Of a stretch of DNA of 64,000 nucleotides, positions 1 through 7,140 are shown piece by piece (position 1 is the first letter of the stretch; each line of letters starts with the position of its first letter). The DNA comes from Winogradskyella sp. (lineage in GTDB: Bacteria > Bacteroidota > Bacteroidia > Flavobacteriales > Flavobacteriaceae): the NCBI RefSeq assembly GCF_028289625.1, contig NZ_JANQOM010000045.1, positions 1 through 64,000 of the forward strand. Reading direction: 5' to 3'. A program made the position numbers and the translations under genes. The notes under the pieces are model-generated. The model worked only from the letters and a program-made list of their open reading frames with translations, searched no databases and was not told where the DNA came from.

Positions 1-530
1 ATAAGATTATAATCCTGAACACCAAAGCTCACACGCCTAAACCCTAAATCATACAATACTTGTAAATGTTCTGCAGTAGTGTTGTTAGGATGGCCTTCAA
101 AACTAAATTCGTAATCCTTTGCTATCTCAGAAACTTTAAGCAATTCGGAAATGAAGAACTTTAAATTTTCGGGTGAAAAAAAAGTCGGTGTGCCACCTCC
201 AAGATGCAGTTCCTTTATTTTGGGCTTTACTCCTAATAATTTTCGGTACAAACTCCATTCTTTTAAAACCGCACTAATATAGGGCAACTCAACTTCATGA
301 CGCTTGGTGATACGTTTATGGCAACCACAAAATGTGCAAAGACTTTCACAAAATGGCAGGTGCACGTACAGGCTTATACCCTCTTCTTTGTTAGATTCGT
401 CAAAGGACTTTTTAAGCACTTCTTTCCATTCGTATAACGAAAATGAATCCGCATTCCAATACGGAACCGTTGGGTAACTGGTATAGCGTGGACCTGCCAC
501 ATTGTATTTATTTACTAACTTTTGACACAT
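1..530 (-). CDS. hemN: Oxygen-independent coproporphyrinogen III oxidase, 5' part (cut by window edge)
   Basis: This is a radical-SAM enzyme that decarboxylates coproporphyrinogen III to protoporphyrinogen IX without oxygen in haem synthesis. Reading minus strand from the ATG at 530-528, about 176 residues are present before the window edge. Residues 61-70 carry the HemN iron-sulfur pattern C61-x3-C65-x2-C68-x-C70, inside the segment YVHLPFCESLCTFCGC. That order matches HemN and not the shorter HemW proteins, which lack the last cysteine. A GGGTPTFF glycine-rich SAM-binding motif follows, then EGHPNNTT, where E. coli HemN has a similar E-x-DP segment. The N-terminal start MCQKLVNKYNVAGPRYTSYP is also typical of HemN. 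The gene stands alone and diverges from the next gene. It may serve haem supply alongside the haem-uptake genes near 21-24 kb, which is inference. Confidence 0.93.
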   Translation of the reverse strand, partial: MCQKLVNKYNVAGPRYTSYPTVPYWNADSFSLYEWKEVLKKSFDESNKEEGISLYVHLPFCESLCTFCGCHKRITKRHEVELPYISAVLKEWSLYRKLLGVKPKIKELHLGGGTPTFFSPENLKFFISELLKVSEIAKDYEFSFEGHPNNTTAEHLQVLYDLGFRRVSFGVQDYNL

Positions 531-549
531 ATTTATGATTGTCTTATAT

Positions 550-557
550 CAAATTTA
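550..557 (-). promoter_or_regulatory. Candidate -7 element of hemN
   Basis: On the minus strand this reads TAAATTTG, a perfect match to the Bacteroidota -7 consensus TAnnTTTG, 20 bases before the hemN start. No clear TTG -33 element lies at the usual distance, so the call is moderate. Confidence 0.35.
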
Positions 558-616
558 ATTGTAAGGCATTGTAAAAAATATGATTTTTGTCATGTAACGA
601 TTTAATAAACAGTTAA

Positions 617-1105
617 ATGCTAAAAAGCTCTTCGTTTGAAGTTACCCTTGCCGATAAGCAGAGTATTATTCTGCCAGAAACCCCCATTGCAAATTTCATA
701 AAAGGAAATCATAAGCGCGTTAAGGTTATCGCCACTTTTGAAAACCAAAGTATTGAATTTTATGCGGCCTTAAAATACGAAAAATCGGGTCTATATCGCA
801 TCTATTTTAGCAAAGCAAAGCAAAAAGTATTAGGTGTTTTTATGAACGATTATTTTGAGTTGCAGGTGTTTGAAGATAACTCGAAATATGGTGTGGACAT
901 ATCCGAAGAATTGGAAGCTGTTCTACTAAGCGATTATGAAGCTTACACCATTTTTGAAAATCTCACACCAGGCAAGCAACGCAGTATCATCTATGCCATA
1001 TCACGTTATAAATCCTCTCAAATGCGCGTGGATAAAGCTTTAATTTTGACTGAAAATTTAAAACGCGGCATTACCGATCAAAAACTTTGGTTAAAGAAGC
1101 ATTGA
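617..1105 (+). CDS. YdeI/OmpD-associated family protein
   Basis: A 162-residue cytosolic protein with no signal peptide or membrane segment. The first 95 residues are a beta-rich DUF1905-like part (KRVKVIATFENQSIEFYAAL and onward). Residues 115-160 form the helical YdeI/OmdA tail with the signature FENLTPGKQRS followed by a basic helix ending ILTENLKRG. Some members of this family are annotated as bacteriocin-protection proteins, but the biochemical role is not known. The gene lies alone between hemN and a lipoprotein gene. A second protein with the same LTPGKQR signature, but with a DUF1801 front half, is at 40130. Family membership is fairly safe; function is not assigned. Confidence 0.75.
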   Translation: MLKSSSFEVTLADKQSIILPETPIANFIKGNHKRVKVIATFENQSIEFYAALKYEKSGLYRIYFSKAKQKVLGVFMNDYFELQVFEDNSKYGVDISEELEAVLLSDYEAYTIFENLTPGKQRSIIYAISRYKSSQMRVDKALILTENLKRGITDQKLWLKKH

Positions 1106-1210
1106 TTTCTTTTTGCAGTTGCGCAATTATCTGCTTAACTTTACTCAATAATCGAGCTTAAGCAAGAAGAATTTTGATTCTAAAATCGGTAAAGATTCTT
1201 CTCGACTTTT

Positions 1211-1225
1211 TTAGGCTTAACCTAA
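1211..1225. promoter_or_regulatory. Palindrome TTAGG-N5-CCTAA upstream of a lipoprotein gene
   Basis: A perfect 5-5-5 inverted repeat, TTAGGCTTAACCTAA, lies 31 bases before the lipoprotein start at 1256. The half-sites resemble those of DtxR/IdeR-type metal regulators, which bind TTAGG-containing dyads. The stretch before it (1157-1200) has a separate imperfect hairpin formed by AGAAGAAT and ATTCTTCT. Operator function is inference only. Confidence 0.25.
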
Positions 1226-1255
1226 GGTCATAAACCAAAAACTAAAAAACATATC

Positions 1256-2065
1256 ATGAAACATCTAAAACTTACCTTATTAGCCTTCAGCATTATTTTT
1301 GCAACAGCCTGTAAAAACGATAAAAAAGAAACAGAGGAAGTCGACACCACAGAGCAAACTGAAAGCAAAGAAACATCTAAAATTGCAATCGCACCACTTA
1401 CGGATTCACCAGCCTATACAGATGCCAAACTTATGCTAGACACTCCTGAAACCATGACTATGGCTGAAGCTGGTGAAGTAGATTTTAATTTTACCCTAGA
1501 AAATTATGTCCTTGGCGACCAAACCGATAGCCCTAATGCTCAAAAATTGGCGAATTCTGGCAAAGGGCAGCATATCCACTTTATTTTAAATAATCAACCG
1601 TATTCAGCGCACTATGAGCCTAATATTAAAAAGGAAATTCCAGAAGGTGTACACCACTTAGTAGCTTTTCTAAGCCGTTCGTATCATGAGTCCGTAAAAA
1701 ACGACAATTCTATGGTAGTGAGAAAATTGGAAGTTGGCGAAAATGCCCAAGACAGTTTAGGTCTAGACATGGATGCACCAACATTGATTTATAGCCGACC
1801 AAAAGGCACCTATGTTGGGAAAGATACCGACAACTTGTTGCTAGACTTCTTTGTATTGAACACAGAATTGTCAGAAACCGGTAACAAAGTTATAGCGACC
1901 ATCAATGGCGAAGAATTTACTATTTCGCAATGGTTACCTCATGTGGTGACTGGTTTGCCAATGGGAGAAGTAACCATTAATTTACAGTTAGTAGATGCAG
2001 AAGGCAACAACATCCCAGGTCCTTTTAATACGGTTGAGCGCAAAGTAACGTTGAAGGCTGAATAA
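1256..2065 (+). CDS. Lipoprotein of unknown function, two Ig-like repeats
   Basis: A 269-residue exported lipoprotein. The start MKHLKLTLLAFSIIFATAC gives a signal peptide with a lipobox cysteine at residue 19, followed by a charged, Glu/Lys/Thr-rich linker to about residue 45. The rest looks like two related beta-sandwich units, roughly 60-160 and 175-268. Each has a V/L-D-F strand, a central strand with I-x-F-I or I-A-T-I-N, a proline, and a G-x-H/T-x-L-V/Q-L-hydrophobic strand. The motif GKGQHIHFILNNQPYSAHYE in the first unit has several histidines and recalls DUF4399-type proteins. I do not recognise a specific function. It is monocistronic, with a DtxR-like palindrome upstream and a strong palindromic terminator behind it. 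Confidence 0.7.
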   Translation: MKHLKLTLLAFSIIFATACKNDKKETEEVDTTEQTESKETSKIAIAPLTDSPAYTDAKLMLDTPETMTMAEAGEVDFNFTLENYVLGDQTDSPNAQKLANSGKGQHIHFILNNQPYSAHYEPNIKKEIPEGVHHLVAFLSRSYHESVKNDNSMVVRKLEVGENAQDSLGLDMDAPTLIYSRPKGTYVGKDTDNLLLDFFVLNTELSETGNKVIATINGEEFTISQWLPHVVTGLPMGEVTINLQLVDAEGNNIPGPFNTVERKVTLKAE

Positions 2066-2084
2066 TAAAAAGAATATAACAATG

Positions 2085-2118
2085 ACAAAAAGGTGTAGCG
2101 TACGCTACACCTTTTTGT
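2085..2118. terminator. Perfect 34-bp palindrome, bidirectional terminator
   Basis: The dyad is perfect over all 34 bases with no unpaired loop. Arms start ACAAAAAGGTGTAGCG and end in the complementary CGCTACACC followed by five T. It has an A-tract on one side and a T-tract on the other, so it can end transcripts on either strand. It lies between the lipoprotein and the first GTPase gene. Confidence 0.8.
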
Positions 2119-2163
2119 TAAAAGCATCATTTTTAAACTGAATAAAATTGTTAACATTAATCA

Positions 2164-3369
2164 ATGAGCACATTTAAAAGGGTTCCTGTTATTATCCTAA
2201 ATGGATTTCTTGGATCAGGTAAAACCACACTTTTTAGAAATCTTTTATATCAATCAAAAAAGAAAAGCATACATGTTTGTGCTATTGTTAATGATATGAG
2301 CGAACTTGATGTTGATGGTGAGCTACTTGGTAATATCGATTTTATTGAGGAAGACAAAAGTATCTTAGAGTCCATTCACTCTTACGTTTTAAGCAGTAAA
2401 AAAGGAATTGAACTACTTGATCGGGCCATTCAAAAATTAATATCAAGTCAAAATCCAGAATTGATTATTATTGAAACTTCAGGAAGCTGCCATCCTATGC
2501 CGCTTATAGAATATTTTAAAGAACAAACACAAGTTAAACTAAATGGAGTATTCGCTTTAGTCGATAGTTTAATGTTGACTCACGACTTTAATTATGGGGA
2601 AAGTCTAATTCCTAGAATGCAGCATAACTTAACTCAGAATAAAAGAGATACTGTAAATTTATTAGTAGAGCAAATTTTGTTTTGCAGTCATCTTATACTA
2701 ACCAAAGCAGATCGTGTTGAAGAAGCTAAAATGTTACAAATTGCATCACATATTCAGGATATAAACCCATATACATCCATACATTCTGTGTTATTTGGCA
2801 ATCTAGGAATTGAATCTTTATTTGAGCTCGATGAATATGATTATTTTAAAGTGGCACAATTAGTTGAGGAATTAAAACCAGTCTTGGAAGCTGAGGAAAA
2901 AGCCGATCGACCTTATGATCTTGCAACACGAGTCATAAAGGATGATCGCCCATTTCACCCACAACGTTTATGGGACATCTGCCATCAATACCTCGACAAA
3001 AGAATTTATCGTAGTAAAGGATTTTTTTGGCTTGCTAGCAGAGACAAACATTCACTACTTTGGAATCAGGCTGCCGGAGGCATCAATCTGGAATTAGTCG
3101 GAACTTGGCGTTCTGGGATCGTTGAAGATGAGCATCACGGTCTCTCAGAAACGGAGATAAAACTGCTAAAAGAACTATTGGCAAAAGAATCAGGACGTTT
3201 TGGTGATCGTCACTGCGATCTTACCGTAATTGGAGATAAAGCACAAGTGGATCGATTTACGGATGCACTAAAATCTTGCTTTCTAACAGATGAAGAAATA
3301 GCGCACTGGGCTAATGGTTATGAATTTGAAGACCCTTGGCCTAAAAACCTCGTGAAAATAACAAATTAA
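2164..3369 (+). CDS. G3E (CobW/COG0523) GTPase lacking the CxCC metal motif
   Basis: A 401-residue GTPase of the G3E family, which load or traffic metals such as zinc, nickel and cobalt. The Walker A loop is GFLGSGKTT at residues 14-22, with VNDMSELDVDGELL next, a Walker-B-like IIIETSGS near 105, and an LILTKAD base-specificity loop near 178. A CobW C-terminal domain follows from about residue 255 (FHPQRLWDICHQY, then RSKGFFWLASR). Where the family has the metal-binding GCICC, this protein has EEDKSILESIHSY and no cysteines. The following gene encodes the canonical form, and the two share the whole domain order. The pair may be metal-binding and non-binding partners, or the first may be a divergent copy. 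Both ideas are inference. Confidence 0.85.
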   Translation: MSTFKRVPVIILNGFLGSGKTTLFRNLLYQSKKKSIHVCAIVNDMSELDVDGELLGNIDFIEEDKSILESIHSYVLSSKKGIELLDRAIQKLISSQNPELIIIETSGSCHPMPLIEYFKEQTQVKLNGVFALVDSLMLTHDFNYGESLIPRMQHNLTQNKRDTVNLLVEQILFCSHLILTKADRVEEAKMLQIASHIQDINPYTSIHSVLFGNLGIESLFELDEYDYFKVAQLVEELKPVLEAEEKADRPYDLATRVIKDDRPFHPQRLWDICHQYLDKRIYRSKGFFWLASRDKHSLLWNQAAGGINLELVGTWRSGIVEDEHHGLSETEIKLLKELLAKESGRFGDRHCDLTVIGDKAQVDRFTDALKSCFLTDEEIAHWANGYEFEDPWPKNLVKITN

Positions 3370-3532
3370 ATTTTGTAATAAATAAAACTGTTAATTTACA
3401 GACACAAAAAGTTATTTTATTCATAACGGCTCATCCTGACAACTATTGATAAATCTCAATCTTTAGTCACATCTCTCGAGCAAAGGCTCATTAAAACTCT
3501 AGAAATTAAAACATAATTTTCACAAACATTAT

Positions 3533-3547
3533 TGCAACTAAGTTGCA
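3533..3547. promoter_or_regulatory. 7-1-7 palindrome, candidate Zur/Fur-family operator
   Basis: TGCAACT-A-AGTTGCA is a perfect 7-1-7 inverted repeat 58 bases before the start of the CxCC-containing GTPase. Fur-family repressors, including Zur, commonly bind 7-1-7 dyads, and COG0523 GTPases are often in Zur regulons. The rest of the 236-base gap between the two GTPase genes is AT-rich and shows no gene. Operator identity is inference. Confidence 0.4.
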
Positions 3548-3605
3548 TTTAAATATTTATTATTAATTTTATTCCCCTAATTTTTTTGACACAACTCTTA
3601 TAATC

Positions 3606-4826
3606 ATGACAACTTTAAACAAACTTCCAGTAACAGTATTAAGTGGCTTTCTCGGAGCTGGAAAAACGACATTACTTAATCATATTTTACATAATAAACA
3701 AGGTCTCAAAGTTGCCGTTATTGTTAATGATATGAGTGAAGTCAACGTTGATGCTGAATTGGTAAAAAGTGAAAACATACTCTCTCGTACCGAAGAGAAG
3801 TTGGTCGAAATGAGTAATGGTTGTATTTGCTGTACACTTCGAGAAGACTTAATGATAGAAGTAGAACGATTGGCTAAAGAAAATCGATTTGACTATCTAC
3901 TTATAGAAAGTACTGGTATCAGTGAGCCAATCCCTGTTGCCCAAACCTTTTCTTTTGTAGATGATGAAAATGACATTGATTTATCACGCTTCAGTTATGT
4001 CGATACTATGGTAACTGTAGTGGACGCATTTAACTTTTTTAAGGATTTTGGCAGTCCAGAAACTCTAATGGATAGAGAGCTTACCGATATTGAAGGAGAT
4101 TACCGTACCATTGTTAACTTATTGACGGACCAAATAGAGTTTGCCAATGTTATTATTCTTAATAAAACTGATTTGGTCTCTGAAGATCACCTCACCATAT
4201 TGAAAGCGACTATCCAAAAATTAAATCCTTCAGCACATATTATTGAGTCGAGTTACAGTAGAGTAAACCCTAAAGAAATTTTAAATACTGGTTTATTCGA
4301 TTTTGAAGAAGCCGAGCAAAGTGCAGGATGGATAGAAGAACTTAGTAAAGACGAACACACACCTGAAACTGAAGAATATGGGATTTCTTCTTTTGTATAT
4401 CGTACAAAAAAACCTTTTGATCCAGAACGATTTTTAAATTATATTCAAAATCAATTTCCTGATAATATCATCAGAAGCAAAGGCTTATTTTGGTTGGCAT
4501 CGCGACCTGATCAGGCTTTAGTTTGGGGACAAGCCGGTGGTTCTTTAAATGCAGAAAGCGCTGGTGTATGGTGGAGCAGTATGCCCTTTGAACATCGCAT
4601 TCAACAACTAGCATTCGTAGAAAATAAGGATTTGATTGAAAGCGATTGGGACATTACCTTTGGTGACCGAAAAAATGAAATTGTTTTTATAGGTTTAGAC
4701 ATCAACGAATCGCTTATAAGAGCACAATTAGACAATTGTTTATCTTCGGACGAAGAATTAGCCACACAACGATGGATGGAGGGTTATAAAGACCAATGGC
4801 CTGTGGATAGAGCTTATGCTTTGTGA
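3606..4826 (+). CDS. G3E (CobW/COG0523) GTPase, metallochaperone type, with CxCC
   Basis: A 406-residue GTPase of the family that includes ZigA, YciC and ZNG1. Walker A is GFLGAGKTT at 14-22. The metal motif is C73-I-C75-C76 in [12 protein letters not shown], and [11 protein letters not shown] is the Walker-B/switch region. NKTD supplies the guanine-specificity loop. The C-terminal CobW domain contains [15 protein letters not shown] and [14 protein letters not shown]. It follows a paralogue that lacks the cysteines, after a 236-base gap holding its own likely operator, so it may be transcribed separately. Zinc is the likeliest cargo given the dyad upstream, but nickel or cobalt cannot be excluded. 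No CobN or hydrogenase genes are near, which argues against cobalamin or hydrogenase assembly. Confidence 0.9.
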   Translation: MTTLNKLPVTVLSGFLGAGKTTLLNHILHNKQGLKVAVIVNDMSEVNVDAELVKSENILSRTEEKLVEMSNGCICCTLREDLMIEVERLAKENRFDYLLIESTGISEPIPVAQTFSFVDDENDIDLSRFSYVDTMVTVVDAFNFFKDFGSPETLMDRELTDIEGDYRTIVNLLTDQIEFANVIILNKTDLVSEDHLTILKATIQKLNPSAHIIESSYSRVNPKEILNTGLFDFEEAEQSAGWIEELSKDEHTPETEEYGISSFVYRTKKPFDPERFLNYIQNQFPDNIIRSKGLFWLASRPDQALVWGQAGGSLNAESAGVWWSSMPFEHRIQQLAFVENKDLIESDWDITFGDRKNEIVFIGLDINESLIRAQLDNCLSSDEELATQRWMEGYKDQWPVDRAYAL

Positions 4827-4875
4827 TTAGTTAACTAACAAACGTTTTAAATAAGTGATTGAAAATGAATAAGAT

Positions 4876-7134
4876 ATGAAAATAAGAATATCGATAAGCT
4901 CATTGCTTTTAGCTTCAACGCTTATTTCATTTTCCCAAAACTTTTATTTTCCTAAAAAAAATTACAATGATAGTACCATATTAGCTAAATCCTTACCAAA
5001 ACTAGCTGAGCAACTACAAGAATCATTGACGATATCTTGGACAGAAGTATCAATGAATACAAAAATGAATCTAGCTTTAGCGGCTAAGCAATATGAGAAT
5101 GCCCTTATTTACCTAGATTCGCTAAGACTACCTTTTAATGAAGATTATAAATATGGTGTATTTGTCCCTTATGAGGTCTATGCTAAAGTTCAAAATAATA
5201 TAGATGATAATACTACCTTTAAAACACTTTTAGAATCCCAATTTACCCAAACATTTACTTCAATTAATGTACCATCGCAAGAAATTATTGAGAGTAATGC
5301 TATGGTTTCTGTTGATGGTTTTAAAAAGTCCTTCGAGACCATTTTAGAACAACGGAAGGCCAGTGATACCATTCAGATGAAAGAAGCGATTCAACTTATT
5401 AGAATGTTCAATGTTTATAACGTTTTTAAGGAAACTGTTCCAACGTTAAAAAGTGTGATTGAAACGTACAGTCAAAAAACTTACACTATTGAAACAGCCA
5501 ATATTAAGGTACGAGATAGCAGTAAATTACGGGCCCATATTGTACGGAAAAAGAACAGAGAAGAGAAACGACCAACAGTCTTTATTTTTAATATTTATGC
5601 TGATTCCATACGTGATATTGGGAGAGCAAAGTTTTATGCAAATAAAAATTACAACTGTGTTGTTGCTAATACCAGAGGAAAATCAATTGAAGGCAAAGAA
5701 ATTTCACCTTTTGAATATGATGGGAAAGACGCTCACGATATCATAGACTGGATAAGTAAGCAGAATTGGAGCAATGGAGAAGTGGGCATGGTTGGTGGCA
5801 GTTACTTAGGTTTTGGACAATGGGCAGCTACTAAGCAACTTCACCCTGCACTAAAGACCATTATGCCTCAGGTAGCTGTGGGACCTGGAATTGATTACCC
5901 AATGAACGGTAATGTATTTATGAGTTACATGCTTCGCTGGATAAATTATGTAACCTCTAACAGAACAACCGACTATAAAGACTTTTCAAATGTCATTAAA
6001 TGGAACAGTATTTATAAAAAATGGTATGAGAACGGGGCTTCATTTCGCTCTCTAGATAGTATCGAAGGACGGCCAAATACAGTTTTTCAACGCTGGTTAG
6101 ACCATCCATCTTACGATTCATTTTGGCAAGATATGGTACCTTATAAAGCAGATTTTTCAAGAATTGATATTCCAGTTTTGACCACTACTGGTTATTTTGA
6201 TGATGACCAAATGGGTGCCTTATACTACTACAAACAACATCATAAGCATAATCCAGATGCTGAGCATTATTTGATTATTGGCCCTTATTCCCATGGCGGT
6301 GCGCAACTTTATCCAGAGAAAGAAGTGTATGGCTACAAGGCAGATTCAGTAGCGACCTCATTTAATTTTAGAAATCGTTCTGTAGAATGGTTTGACCATA
6401 TTTTAAAAGGTACACCACAACCGTCATTTCTTAAAGATAAGGTGAATTTTCAAGTTATGGGAACAAACACTTGGTACCATAGCAATTCTTTATCAGAAAT
6501 GAGCAATGACACCTTAACCTTGTATTTTAGCACTACAAAATTGGGTGCGAATTACACTTTAAGTCCAAATAAGTCCGCAGGTTATATTGAGCAAAAAGTA
6601 GATTTTAAAGACCGTAGTGATACCGTGAATTTTAAATTCGAAGTGCTAAAGGATTCCATTACTTCTGATATCCCAAATTCGGTAAGCTATGTTTCTGAAC
6701 CTTTTGAGAAGCCTACCATTATAAGTGGCTCATTTATAAATTCCATTAAAGCATCGATTAATAAACAGGATGTTGACATAGTTATAAAGATTTATGAACT
6801 TATGCCAAATGGAAAGTACTTTAGCTTGTTTTCAGCCAGTGGCTTTAGTACCTTGCAAAGAGCAAGTTATGCCATGGATAGGACCCAACGTCAACTGCTT
6901 CAACCCGAAAAAAAGGAGACCATAAATATTAGTACATCCTATATAACATCTAAGCAAGTGGATAAAGGTAGTCGATTGGTAGTAGCTTTAGGTATAAATA
7001 AAAACCCTAATTGGCAAATTAACTATGGGACTGGTAAGGATGTTAGTGATGAAACCATAGCGGATGCCAATGAGCCATTAATCGTCAAATGGTATGGGGA
7101 TAGTTTTATTAAAATACCTATATTGAAAGAATAA
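4876..7134 (+). CDS. Exported S15-type CocE/NonD alpha/beta-hydrolase (X-Pro dipeptidyl peptidase family)
   Basis: A 752-residue exported hydrolase. An N-terminal signal peptide (MKIRISISSLLLASTLISFS) is followed by a roughly 180-residue helical region not usually seen in CocE. The alpha/beta-hydrolase core contains the nucleophile elbow GGSYLG with Ser309, the acid in GYFDDDQ (about Asp442-444) and the histidine His473 in GPYSHGG. The C-terminal 230 residues are the jelly-roll domain typical of PepX and CocE proteins. Family members cleave X-Pro dipeptides or esters and amides, and sequence alone does not decide which. It is the first of three consecutive exported serine peptidases on one strand with gaps of 6 and 40 bases, so it is probably in an operon for peptide breakdown in the periplasm. 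Confidence 0.85.
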   Translation: MKIRISISSLLLASTLISFSQNFYFPKKNYNDSTILAKSLPKLAEQLQESLTISWTEVSMNTKMNLALAAKQYENALIYLDSLRLPFNEDYKYGVFVPYEVYAKVQNNIDDNTTFKTLLESQFTQTFTSINVPSQEIIESNAMVSVDGFKKSFETILEQRKASDTIQMKEAIQLIRMFNVYNVFKETVPTLKSVIETYSQKTYTIETANIKVRDSSKLRAHIVRKKNREEKRPTVFIFNIYADSIRDIGRAKFYANKNYNCVVANTRGKSIEGKEISPFEYDGKDAHDIIDWISKQNWSNGEVGMVGGSYLGFGQWAATKQLHPALKTIMPQVAVGPGIDYPMNGNVFMSYMLRWINYVTSNRTTDYKDFSNVIKWNSIYKKWYENGASFRSLDSIEGRPNTVFQRWLDHPSYDSFWQDMVPYKADFSRIDIPVLTTTGYFDDDQMGALYYYKQHHKHNPDAEHYLIIGPYSHGGAQLYPEKEVYGYKADSVATSFNFRNRSVEWFDHILKGTPQPSFLKDKVNFQVMGTNTWYHSNSLSEMSNDTLTLYFSTTKLGANYTLSPNKSAGYIEQKVDFKDRSDTVNFKFEVLKDSITSDIPNSVSYVSEPFEKPTIISGSFINSIKASINKQDVDIVIKIYELMPNGKYFSLFSASGFSTLQRASYAMDRTQRQLLQPEKKETINISTSYITSKQVDKGSRLVVALGINKNPNWQINYGTGKDVSDETIADANEPLIVKWYGDSFIKIPILKE

Positions 7135-7140
7135 TAAAAA

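Noticed and set aside
534-553. FNR-type dyad TGAT...ATCA before hemN
   Set aside because: The half-sites are eight bases apart instead of four, so they do not fit an FNR or Crp box.
4830-4841. Palindrome TTAGTTAACTAA after the second GTPase gene
   Set aside because: It has no T-tract and low GC, so it is unlikely as a terminator, and no matching copy was found before other genes here.
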